Source: Phallusia mammillata
Taxonomy: Eukaryota; Chordata; Ascidiacea; Phlebobranchia; Ascidiidae
Assembly: GCA_003260075.1 (NCBI GenBank)
Contig: QLIY01000636.1
Span: forward strand, 32,735-96,734
Length of the DNA stretch: 64,000 nucleotides
Direction of reading: 5' to 3'
Shown: positions 36,991-48,713 of the stretch, one piece after another
How the letters are laid out: every line of letters begins with the position of its first letter
Numbering within the stretch: position 1 is the stretch's first letter
The notes under the pieces: generated by a model
Told to the model about the DNA's origin: nothing
Seen by the model: the letters and a program-made list of their open reading frames with translations, nothing else
The model's database searches: none
Program-made: the position numbers and the translations under genes

Positions 36991-39900
36991 GCCGTACAGG
37001 TAAACGTTTTTCCACGTTTTCGTGACAATTTGTATGCTTTCTTTCAACGCTGTTTTTTGGTTACAGAGACAGCAAAATCAGTCGTCTAACAACAACCGGC
37101 TTCACAGCGCCCAGCATACTCCAATGGGATTGCAATCACGTAAGTTTACTGTCTTAGCCAGTGGTTCTTAAACTGTAGGCCATGGGTGTGCAACCTGCGG
37201 CCCGCGGGCCAAATGCGACCCTTGATTAAAGGTTGTGTGGTCCGCAGAGACGCTTGGATTTCAATAGTACTGGCAAACGATTCCAACTATTATATATTTT
37301 TAAACAGATTAATGCGCCCGATGCTATTTTATTGCGACCTAGCAGTATGTGGGTAGAATCAAATGCGCATTTTACTTGTAGTGAAGCATATTTGCTGTAC
37401 AACAAAGTAAAATCACCTTGTGTTATACAAACGTGTGACCCGCGATCTAAATTTGGCATTTTTATTTGTCCCCACAGCAACAAAGGTTGCACACCCCTGC
37501 TGTAGGCCATGAAACATTTTCAGTTAGCCCTTGAGCCATTCAAACGGGATACAATAAGCTGTCATAATCGCGTGTTGCAAAGATTTTTTTACTTGGCGGC
37601 ATGTAACCAGCCGCAAACCGATTTAGACTAAATATTAAGGCTACTTATAACAATTTTGAGACCACTCTACAAGGCAAAACGAAAATAATACATAATTTGT
37701 AGCTAGGAACTTTTTAATTATTTTTTTTCAAACTCGTGTGCTTACCCCCCCCCCCGTTTGTATTTTTTTTGCAGAATACAAATCGGTTTATCCTGTCGTG
37801 TAAAATGTAGTCCCCATTTGTTTTCACTACTTTAGTGTATAAATCTGTAACACATCAACTCATTTACATTCAAGGTTAAAATTAAGTTGTTTGTAGTCGG
37901 TGCCTTTGCGTTTGGCCGAATCATTGATTCAGTTCCTCTTTTCCTATTTCGCTAAGCTTAAAATCCTATACAGCCGCCTTTGTTGTTATTGCGCCACGGG
38001 ATAGACGCTTTCCGATTGACTGGCTGGCGGCAAGGGAGGTATCACGTGAACAGAACACCCACTAGAATTACTCACGGCACGGTTGGCCGCTGCTTAATTC
38101 ATTTGCTCGCCTGGGTAAAATTGTTTTAGTATAACCTTAACTTACAGTATCCAAACCTTATGCTGACACTCAAATTCGTGGGAACGTACCATGCAGCCTT
38201 TTAACCACTAGACAATTTGTGTTGTTATATTTAATTGCAAAAAAGTATTCTTACGTTCCCAAAAATGTGAAAGCCGTTTTTTGTTCCCCCTAAATCCTGC
38301 AAAACGCTTTTTTCACACTGACTTTGGACATGAAGTAAGCTTTCTCTTATTCTTTCTTAACAACGTTAGTTTTTTTGCGTTTTTTCAACAAAATTTTATT
38401 TTTACAGTTTCTGAAACCTCCCCGAAATGGTTTGTGTCATCCCAACGCGAACAACAAAGTACAGAAGAGCGCCAAGCACGTGTAAGTCTGTGTGCTGTGT
38501 TCAATACCTCCACATTTGCAACAAGATACAGACAAACCAACACATCTGTGTACAGCATAACGTTTTGACAACTATTTTGTCTTTCAACGTTTTTTTGTGT
38601 GTGTGTTTAATCCGTAATTTATTCAGATTGAGGCACCTGCACCCTGTACTGACGACTACAACGAAACTGGTAAGTAATTTTTGCCAGAGTTTATTACAAA
38701 TACATCGTATTGTTGATTCACAGCTTTTTAAGGATGTATGCATTGTAAGTGATTTAACAAGTAAAAACACCCAGTCCCAATATCCACTAAATTGGACAAT
38801 TTAAACGTTCAAATAATTTTTTACGACGTTTATAATTTAAGTACCGTTTGTTTGTTTCTGCCTTTACTTTGTAGAAAACTGTTGAGATGGCATTTAGGCA
38901 GATGAATTAATGTTATGCAACTTGTCATAATGAATTGTGATCCCAAAGTTGTTGGTTCTAATCCCCCCTCCACCTGCGTTTTCCTTAGAAACTTAAGCGT
39001 GAATTCGCCAACCCATTAAAACCCGTCCAACTCGAAAAAAATTAAATAAAACCAGGGTGCCGGACGGCGGACTATAACAAACAAAATTTGTTTTCAATAG
39101 ACCTAAATAAAATTTATTTCAAACAACATTTTTTGTATATTACTACCTATTCATGCCATAGGATTCAGACTGTTAACATCCACATTCTTCTACGTTACAT
39201 CATTTTATTGATCCGGTTTTACGGTAAAATCTTCAGTGTTACAAAATATACAATCGCGTTTACTACGAATCACGAGGGCATGTTTGGGTTGCGTTTCGTA
39301 AACACAGATACGTCACGCAATACCTTTTTTGTGGAGCGCACAACACTGGTAATATCAATGTGGAGTAACGTTATTTTGCTTTGTTAGATCTGAAAGGCGT
39401 GATGCCTTCGACAAAGTTAGGATCAGTCGAATCCATTGAAGTAAGTTAGTAAATTATTAAGCACATAATTATAGATTTTTGCCGCATTTAAACTAAAGAG
39501 CTGCCCCCCCCCCATTTTGCTTTGTTAGATCTGAAAGGCGTGATGCCTTCGACAAAGTTAGAATCAGTCGAATCCATTGAAGTAAGTTAGTAAATTATTA
39601 AGTGCATAATTATGGATTTTTATTTTACTGTTTTTGTAAAACAGTGTTAATTAAAGGTAAATAACGGTATTTAAACTGAAGAGCTGGTGTTTTTTTATGA
39701 AAACATTTTAAGCACAGTAACATTACAATGTTTTGACTGATTACAAATATTTGTCACCTTCTTGAAAAAAATATTATATTTGGTAAAAAATAAATAAATA
39801 CTTGTTACTTTTTTCAGGAGGAAAGCTATGAAATTTTACCAGAAAGTTTTGACTTGTCTTCTTCGGATGATGGTAGGAAGTTTTATTTGTTTTTTTGTAC

Positions 39901-42900
39901 ATAAAAAGATCACATTTGGTTTACTTACAGAAGTCATACCAAAACAAGTGATTGCAAGTCCTCAAGGCAAGAGTAGAAATGAGGTAAATACCACAGAAAA
40001 ATATTTTTGAATATATTTTTGTTGTTGTAATTCGTTTGACACTGTTTTACCAACTGCAAGTAAATGCTTTTGTAAATCTTTAGCAGTCTAACCTCAACCA
40101 ATATTTTTTTGTGATCAAAGCCATGTCCAGGTATAACGTAAACCAGTGCTCTTTAACCTTTTTTGGTTTGGTGAACCCTTAAAGTTGTTGTGACGAACTC
40201 ATGCACCCTGTTTGCTTAAAAGGTAAACCAAGGTAAAAACGACATAAAAAATCATTATGCATATCATCACGTCAATTAAACTGAGCGGAGCTTTAAAAAA
40301 ATGCTTAATTTGTCACCAATACTCTAAGCATATGAATTTTCCATGAAACATCGGCGAAAAAGAAAAACTCGATGTCCTATAGGCTAACCCAAATGTAATA
40401 CAGACACTTTTAAACTTGATACAGGGATAAAACATTAAAAAAGTTTACCTGGGTTATACATCAGTTGAAACTTACCTCTTATTTCTAATGTCGTGAAAGT
40501 CAAATATTAATGGTTCATTAAAATTTTGTGAGGCACCCTTGTATACCCTTTCGTACTGGTGCACCCCATGTATATTTTGGTGCACCGTGCACACCGGTTG
40601 AAGAGCACTGACGTAAACAATCGTTTTAGGCGAGTGACATTTACACGCACAACAGCTGCGCTACCACCTCACTTCCGTTAACAGCTCATGTGATATTACT
40701 ATTAATGATTCAAACGGCCGACATTTAACAGGAATATTGTCAAGTGAATCGTATGGAATTTTTTGACAAATTTGGTTCAAAATAATGATCGTTTGAGCTC
40801 TTTAACAAAGTTCGCAGGAGCAATTCCTTTGGCCCAAATACAATAACTTCGTTGACATTTTAGAGGTTTTCACGCCTTAGAACGATTCTACTTTTTATGT
40901 GCTGTAATAATCTTATTAATCGGCAAACGTTTATTATTTAATAAAAAGAAACAGGAATTTGTAGATTAATAACATAGGATGCTTAATTAGGTACTGTTGA
41001 TTACAAATTTACTGGCTTAATTTAAAAAATGAACCTCGCAAAAAACGAGAGAAAAAACATCTAATTACGAAATGCAATAACGACGCGTGTAATCACAACA
41101 ATAAACACGTACTTGATGCAACTTTACCTCTATTGCTACCACTGCTACTGTTCCAGTTATTTCACAACATACATCTGTATTCATTTTAACAGCAAAATTC
41201 GTTTTACAGGCAACGAGTCTGGGATTTCAACCCGAAAGTTTTGATTTCAACTCACAAAATTCAGGTAAATAATTATTTATACAACTTAAGTTGCGCTAAA
41301 TTCGTGTGGTGTGCTTTGATTTATTTTTCCTTTTTTATGCAGAAGTGAAACCAAAGAAAATTGCTGAAAGTCTCTACAGCAGCCCAAGGAATTGTGTAAG
41401 TGTTGCGAGTGGCTCGTGGCTCTTGTTTGGTCAAGAAAGGCTGCTTTAAATTTTTATGTACATGGTTTGTGGGCATCTGTATTTGTGCATTGTTATCTAA
41501 TATTAAATATTAATAACCTGGACACACAAAGCGTTTTTTTGCATACTCAATTATCCCCCCCCCCGTGGCTCGTGGCTCTTGTTTAGTCAAGAAAGGCTGC
41601 TTTAAATTTTTGTATACATGGTTTGTGGGCATCTGTATTTGTGCATTGTTATCTAATAGTAATAACCTAGACACACAAAGCGTCAAAAACAACAAAATGA
41701 CCCAGGATTGTCATTTTTTGGCATACTCAATTATTTTTTATTTTTAGGTTGCAGTACACGAAGAAAGTTCATTAACAGAACCCAAGTGCCCATTTTCAGT
41801 AAGTTATATATTTCAAAAACATGACAAATAACTTAAGTTGTAACAGTCATAAGCTATGCTCTTGGTAATTGGCACGCTATTTATTATTCCTTATTTGCAG
41901 AGCAATCAAAATACACATGGAGGTACCGAAGCACAAACAGGTAAGTTAAAACTTGCTTTTTACAGTTTATAAACCTAAAATTGATACCATAGCAACAAAA
42001 TATTCTTTTTTTACCTTTGCCGAAAGGTTGTAGGTTGGCGTTTGATAGCATATGTTGCTTGTTTTATCATTTTGTTTTATTTGTAGATCCAAAACAAATA
42101 GTCATACCACCGAAACATGGACAAAGCATGAACTTGGTACGTTTATCACTAGCAAATTAATAGAACTGAATTATTGCTGTCTTTACGGTCTAATCGTACA
42201 CTTTTCTGATAAAATGCATTTGGTGGCGTTATATTTACATCGAACTTATCAACGTAAACGCTTGAAAATGCACATTCGTTTTGACTGGGCCAAGTATTTT
42301 TTTCAAATTATTGCAATTGAACAAACAGGCCAATATGGAACGACACATTCCTTTGACGAATTCGGGTGGAACAAACCATATCTATCTGGGCGATGTCGTT
42401 ACTCACGTTCATCAAGAATCGTCCAAGTTCAAACGCTTAGTCATAACTTCCAAAGGTAATCTTTACATATTTGAGACAAGCTAATTACTACAAATTTTCA
42501 CAAATTACGCCGCGCCTGGGTTATGACGTCATACACTTCACTGTGACGTAGGTACTTGGCCGAAAGGTTTTGTGCTACAAGTGGTTTCGGCGAATAATAG
42601 TTCGCAGAAGTACCAGTTCGGTTTATTGCTGTACTCAAATGCAGACTAGTCTTAGTTGTAACAGAAACCAGACAAGAACTGTCTAGTTTCGATAATAATT
42701 GGTCGCTTTTAGGTAAGCTTGACAACAGACCCTGCATCCATGTGTGTTCAAGCAACACAAACCACAGAAATCTTACAAGATCCGCAATTTTAATCTTGCA
42801 AACAAATATTATACTTAAGCACATATTGCCTGGATATGGTATAAACCCCGAGTATTATACGAAAACATGTCCTATGTCAATACACTGCATGTCACCCCAT

Positions 42901-45900
42901 TGGGTAAACATACGCATAATAGTTTTTAGATAACCCCCCCCCCCGGCGATGTCGTTACTCACGTTCATCAAGAATCGTCCAAGTTCAAACGCGTAGACAT
43001 AACTTCCAAAGGTAATCTTTACAAATTTGAGACAAGCTAATTACCACAAATTACGCCGCGCCTGAGTTATGACGACATACACTTCACTGTGACGTAGGTA
43101 CTTGGCCGAAAGGTTTTGTGCTACAAGTGGTTTGGGCAAATATTAGTTGGAAGAACTACCAGTTCGGTTTATTGCTGTACTCAATGTAGTCTCAATTGTA
43201 ACAGAAACCAGACAAGAACTGTCCAGTTTCGATAGTTGGTCGCTTTTAGGTAAGCTTGACAACAGACCCTGTATCCAAGTGTGTTCAAGCAACACAAACC
43301 ACAGAAATCTTTCCGCAATTTTAATCTTGCAAACAAACATTATACTTAAGCACATATTGCCTGGATATGGTATAAACCCCGAGTAACTAGTACTATACGA
43401 AAACATTTCCTATGTCAATACATTGCATGTCACCCCATTGGGTAAACATACGCATAATATCAAAGTTTTTAGATAACACTTTGTGGTTGTCTAAAAACAC
43501 TTCTCTGAAAACGATTATGTTCTTCGTTATTTATTCCACTAAACTAACACATCAATATAGATGCTTCTTGTAACATAGCATACCAAAACGTGCTTTTTAA
43601 CGACTAAATAAACAATCAAGGCTGGGTGTAATCTTGCTGACAACGAACAATGCCAAATTGAAAAACCTTTGACTTACACAACATGATTGTATTCGTTTCG
43701 AATTTTTGCAGTAAATGATCTGATTCAACATCTAAAGGAAAACGCAGAGGAAATGTGTGCTGACATTGACACGTCTTTGGACGACACAAAAGTTTCCCGC
43801 GCTGTTAAGCTTCAGGTTTCAACATACAGCGGAGAAACTGCAAAACAACTCAACGAAATGGGACATTTCTGCCACCGGGACGAGTTCGAATACGTTTTCA
43901 GTTCACCCAAAGGAGACGTGGCGCTCGAAAATATATTCAGTTATGCTGAAAATGCTTCCCGGACCAGAGGAAAGAGAGCGAACAAACGAGCAGCAAACAG
44001 GATCCTTATTATCGGCCAAGCTGGAATCGGGAAGACTGTTCTAACGAAGATGCTTACTCATCTGGTGCTCCAAGGTGCATTACTCCCCGGGTGCAAGTTC
44101 ATCTTTTACATCCGTTTTCGTGACATCGATTGTGACGAAAACCGCTCTCTGCTTGAGATCCTCCTCTCCTCCTGCGGATGCGAGTGGGAGCACTCAAAAG
44201 AAGCGGATTCCCAGCTTTGGGAGCTTCTCACGAGAAATCCAAACGTCCTGATTGTACTCGACGGTCTTGACGAGGCGAAAGGCCGTGAAATGTTGCAGCA
44301 AGCGCCAAAGTGCAACCCGCTGTCTCGAAATAAAGTTAGCACGCAGCTGAAAAACCTCATTGGCGGGAATTCTTTACCGGAAGCGAAACTGGTGGTGACG
44401 TCAAGACCACGTGATGGAAACGGTCTTCATCCGGATCACAAACCTCGCACGGTGCTGCAGGTGATCGGTCTTGATGAGAATGCCCAGGATGATCTGGGAA
44501 ACGACGTATGTGGTGAGGATTGGTCGGATGTAAAGTCTTTCATCCACGAGAACCCGCAAGTACAGGGGATCTGCTATGTTCCTGTGTTCTGTGTCCTTGT
44601 CATGAAAATCCTCTGCGCCAATTTGTCTGGACGAGGAAACATCACTTTAAGTTCTCTTACCAAGATCCTTGTAGCCGCGTTGGACAACTACGCCACCTCG
44701 GAAAACGTAAAGGAAAATGGAGAAGATTTTAGCTGCTTGGCATTGCTGGCTTTCTTAGGTTTTCGAAGGAGGAATTACATGTTTGAGGAAATCGACCTGC
44801 AGGCCGCCGGCATTCGTGACCATGGCTGCCAATCGTTCTTATCCACCTGGGAATCCAACAATAGAGTCCGTATCCTGCAAATGGGCAAAAAGAGCTACTT
44901 TAGCCACTTGGTATGGCAAGAGCTCTTTACCGCTATCTACCTGCTGTTCTACGCATCGCAAGCCGACTTCGAGAAGTTTCTCAGGCGTCTGCATAAGCGG
45001 AGGTGGGAAGTGGTTGCCAGGTGTCTCTACGGACTCTGCAACCAGGAGGTTTTCCCCATCATGCGCCAGAACCTGGGCCTAAAGCGCACTCGCTTGATGT
45101 CCTGGAAAATCGAGCAACTTCGAAGACACGCAATGGACAGTTTGAAGGGAATCACAAACAACGCGGTAAACACCCAAGACAAACTTGAGTCACTGATTGG
45201 GGTATGCACTTGGTTTTATGAACTCGGTGACCCCCGTGGCATAGGTGCAAGTCTTCCACAAAAGGTGGTCCTGCATGGCAACATTTACCCGGCCGATGTA
45301 GCGAGTTTAATGTATTGCTTGAAGGAGAGTTTCAACCCCGTAGTGATGAACATCCGTTATCCCACCCAGTTTGTCGGAAAGTCGATGCAAATGTTGTTTA
45401 CCGAAATCCAGGACAGCCCAGTCACGGTAAAATGCGTTTTTTCGAACTTTGTGATTATCGCCTGGTGTTGTGGAACTTCGAATCAGTACCTTGTGAAAGC
45501 ATATTAGTAAAAAATATTGCGTTGACTGGTATATCCGGGGCGGATAAGCTTTTGTCGCTGGTTCGAATCCCATCGCAGCCGTGATTTTAGTTGATTACAA
45601 TTTAGGCAGTGTTACAATTCTTACTACGGCGTTGTAATCAACCCATTATCTCCAGCACTCTCGGGCTACATTTGTGGGACCAGGGATATGTGATTTCTAT
45701 ATTTAATGCTGTTTTTGTTGGAAGGATAAACGCTTTAGATTTCTGTAATACGCTTTCTAATACACAAAATTAACAATCATATTCACTTGTATACAGCTTA
45801 GACACCTGACCCTGACAAGGAACAAAATATCCGATGAGACCTCGATAGCCCTTGCAAACTGTCTTCGATCTCCAAAGACCGTGAATATCGACAGAACTGA

Positions 45901-47978
45901 AATGAGCGAGTTCTCCATTGTCACGATAATGAAAGCTATTGAAAAGCTGCCACAGCCTGTAAGTGAATTTAAAAAAATTACCGAGAAAATGTAGTTTTTT
46001 GAGTGACGTTGTACAGGGTTCCATTCCAAAGTCCTTAGCCGGGGAAAAATTTACTTCAGTTAGAAAGTTTAAATGTTTATTCTTTTTCTTCAGACATATT
46101 TGGTTAGAAACTGGTATGTATCGACTGGACTAAATGGCATTCGGCTCGAAACCGAACATTTGTCAGTTTATCCGAATAAACGTCACCGAATCAACCAAAT
46201 CATTTATGGCGTTACATTAGATCGTACGCTACGCTTTCGGTGTAAAAAAATTTTACTACCAGAAAAATAGTAATGAATAGTTGTGTTTGATTTGAATTTG
46301 GTTCTATGGATTTTCGGTAGACCTCTGATCCTAGCCTGAATATTTACAGCTTTCTGAAATCAACTTGACGGAAAATATCGTCACGGATGACGCAGCGGAA
46401 GCGATTTCTCACGCCATCGTCAACATAAACATCATAATCATGAGGAACTGCAGACTTTCGCCGAATGGATTTCGCATGATTTGCAGGAAAATTAAATCAA
46501 GATCTGGAAAGGTTTGTTCTACTATAAGTTTATTTTTACATCAATACATAGATAAGAGTATGCTATGCTGTGAGCTAATTTCGGGTGTTTGTAAGATTCT
46601 CTTTCCAAAACCTTCAAGCTAGGCTTTATGCAGTGGTGGGATTCAAATTTTTTTGTCAGCCGTTTCTATCACACAAGTCATATCTTTCACCCGGTTCTGT
46701 TACAAAAAGTCCATTGACAGCACCCGGTAATGCTAACTGGTTCGCTGATCTCATAAAATTTCGTGAGACGGTTCTATGGAACCGGTGCGAACCGGCTGTA
46801 TCCCACCACTGGCTTTATGCAGTATAAGGCCTAATAAGAGCTTTGTTTTTTTGACAGATGGATGAATTTTACGTTCGTGCGAACCACGTGACCGATGAAG
46901 TGGCAGCGTACATCGCGGAGTGCGTGCATCTTATCAAACGACTTTACGTGCATGAGTGTAAAGTCACAGTCAATGGAGCCAAGATTCTGGCGGGAGCAAT
47001 CAAAAAACTGGAATGTCCGGTAAGTTACTTTCCAAAACATCGTACTAAAGTTTTTGTCTTTTTAGTCTTTATAATCACGACGTCGTTGGTCAGGTCTCCA
47101 GTTATTTAAAAATGTTTACTCATACCTATGCCCAGCAATTTGTAACCAAGGCTCCATACGAAACTAGATTATTCGTTGTCAAAACTTGGTTTTATGTTAT
47201 AAATAAAAAATGTATATCAGGCGACAAATCTGAGCATAGTTTTACCAATGCTTTTAAAAGTGACGAGTGTGTAAAAGTATATGTGTGATGTTTACTTTTC
47301 AACACGATTTCGAAATTGATACAAAAATATATGAATATTAAAATTCCGGATTTAACGTAATAGATGGATGAGCTGTATCTGCATTTCAATCCATTCGGCG
47401 ATCTTGGTGCCATTCACATTGCAAGCTGTCTCCACAAAATCCGCTATGGGATTCGCTTGGATAAATGTGGTTGTACAAGCTCTGGGTATGAGGAAATTCA
47501 TGAAGCCTATCAGGATGCTCAAAATGTAAGATTTACTAAACAAGCTGTAGAGTTCGAAGTTTTCATCAATTAAAGACGAATTCATAATACCTTTTTGTAG
47601 CTAAGGTTAGACTTGCACATGCCTTTAAAGCTAAAGAATACATGGTGTGCAACTTCCCAAATTATTGAATATTTTCTAATCTTGCTGGTCTTTTAGGAAT
47701 TCTGTTTTGAAATCTGAAACATTTTTTTTTCTCCGTTTATGCAGAAGCCTGAAGTTTACCTGGGACACATCGATGAACAACTGAATCCCCCCCCCCATGC
47801 CTTTAAAGCTAAAGAATACATGGTGTGCAACTTCCCAAATTATTAAATATTTTCTAATCTTGCTGGTCTTTTAGGAATTCTTTTTTGAAATCTCAAACAG
47901 TTTTTTCCGTTTATGCAGAAGCCTGAAGTTTACCTGGGACACATCGGTGAACAACTGAATGATGTGAAACTCGAAAGG

Positions 47979-48039
<61 letters not shown>

Positions 48040-48062
48040 ATGTGTCCATAACAAGCCGATGA
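36931..48062 (+). CDS. NLR-like NACHT-LRR protein
   Basis: Exons: 36931-36999, 37067-37139, 38408-38481, 38627-38669, 39388-39440, 39818-39872, 39931-39983, 41210-41264, 41343-41395, 41748-41798, 41901-41940, 42087-42136, 42329-42455, 43712-45426, 45797-45958, 46350-46511, 46858-47019, 47364-47525 and 47919-48062. They give about 1,100 residues. The large exon encodes a NACHT ATPase: Walker A GQAGIGKT at about residue 367 and Walker B LIVLDGLDEA at about 445. Four exons of exactly 162 nt each follow, coding 54-residue LRR units. The N-terminus has no recognisable CARD, PYD or death domain. It is built from short, partly duplicated exons, then a 42-residue exon with NSGGTNHIYLGDVV that resembles an amyloid/RHIM-type motif. 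By family such proteins are cytosolic danger or pathogen sensors that oligomerise by NACHT. ATG 36931 is the first plausible start; a further 5' exon is possible. The last exon is broken by a 59-nt C run (47980-48038). Confidence 0.82.
37181..37499. mobile_element. hAT-type element, 319 bp, NLR intron 2
   Basis: Ends CATGGGTGTGCAACCT and AGGTTGCACACCCCTG with a perfect 8-bp duplication CTGTAGGC (37173-37180, 37500-37507). Inner CTGCGGCCCGCGGGCC block. Confidence 0.92.
37745..37755. other. 11-nt C run
   Basis: Gap-like run in an NLR intron, with no obvious duplicated flanks. Confidence 0.5.
39375..39620. repeat. Allelic duplicate around C run 39504-39513, includes an NLR exon
   Basis: NLR exon 39388-39440 is repeated at 39529-39581 with one substitution. 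A naive gene model would count it twice. Confidence 0.9.
40144..40610. mobile_element. hAT-type element, 467 bp, NLR intron
   Basis: Starts CAGTGCTCTTTAACCT and ends GGTTGAAGAGCACTG, with a perfect 8-bp duplication ACGTAAAC (40136-40143, 40611-40618). Confidence 0.92.
41400..41740. repeat. Allelic duplicate around C run 41555-41564
   Basis: GTGGCTCGTGGCTCTTGTTT and about 140 bp following are repeated. The copies differ by a 35-nt insertion. Intronic in the NLR gene. Confidence 0.88.
42386..43470. repeat. Allelic duplicate (about 540 bp per copy) around C run 42934-42944
   Basis: The longest duplicate. Its left end includes the 3' part of NLR exon 42329-42455; the right copy (42945-43011) has that piece without its acceptor. 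The copies differ by several substitutions and small indels. Confidence 0.9.
46631..46811. mobile_element. hAT-type element, 181 bp, NLR intron
   Basis: Ends CAGTGGTGGGATTC and ATCCCACCACTG with a perfect 8-bp duplication GCTTTATG (46623-46630, 46812-46819). Internal CCGGTTCTGT repeats. It ends 46 nt before LRR exon 46858-47019. Confidence 0.94.
47612..47979. repeat. Allelic duplicate around C run 47787-47796, includes last NLR exon
   Basis: Two copies of the final-exon start (47745 and 47919, AAGCCTGAAGTTTACCTGGG) with intron upstream. Only the second continues. Confidence 0.88.
47980..48038. other. 59-nt C run inside last NLR exon
   Basis: Separates KLERT from DVSITSR and the stop codon at 48060-48062. 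Probably a sized gap, so true codons are missing and the final frame is not certain. Confidence 0.75.
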
Positions 48063-48134
48063 ACTGTTCCAAACACTTTCACTGTTTCTTACTTTAATCG
48101 TGTGCAATGTTGTTGAACGTAGTTATTTATTTTT

Positions 48135-48140
48135 AATAAA
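48135..48140 (+). terminator. Polyadenylation signal, NLR gene
   Basis: AATAAA 73 nt after the stop codon. Confidence 0.65.
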
Positions 48141-48713
48141 GTTTCTTTTATACCTCTTGGCTGTGGACAATACAGATTTCAAGAACCTGATCGATACCCT
48201 TGTGTATAATAACTGCCAAGTTACATTTACACTAAAATTAATGTGAAATAAATGAATAGACATGGGCCATGTCACATGGCGGTGGCGAAAATGAATAAAA
48301 CGTTAAGTGGCTGGTCGATACTACAATGTTTTATTTATTTTCACTCACCGTTTAGAAAAAAGAATAAACAGCTTTTAAATACAAAAATGTTCGCACTTCA
48401 TTTATTTCCAGCATATTGACGATGCGTCAAGGTAACGCGACACGCGACAGAACCACGTGAGAAGGCCGAATATGATTGGTCGGTTTTTCGAGCTGCCCAG
48501 AAGAGTTGACTTGCTTTTAATTGTTTGCTCGTTGTTTAGTTGAGTTGTTAAGTTTCGCGGTATTATTGATTAAAGACATTTATTGTTAGTTTTTTGGTAA
48601 AAAATGTGATTTTGTTACGTTAAGCAATACTGAAGGATATCAACCGTTGTAAAAATTGTTAAGTTTTTGACTTAATTCGGAAACTGTTTAGATTTTTTTA
48701 ATATCAATTAATT
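48141..48713. promoter_or_regulatory. Intergenic, PIF1 promoter region
   Basis: 570 bp. Contains AACGCGACACGCGAC and an inverted CCAAT box (ATTGG near 48475) about 240 bp before the PIF1 ATG. Otherwise AT-rich. Confidence 0.4.

Noticed and set aside
44106-45209. Several open frames antisense or shifted to the NACHT exon
   Set aside because: Shadows of the NACHT frame, which has clear Walker A and B motifs.
45540-45590. tRNA gene suggested by GGTTCGAATCCC
   Set aside because: Only the T-arm portion is present; no acceptor or D arm upstream.
47871-48107. Minus-strand poly-glycine frame
   Set aside because: Translation of the 59-nt C run in the last NLR exon, not a gene.
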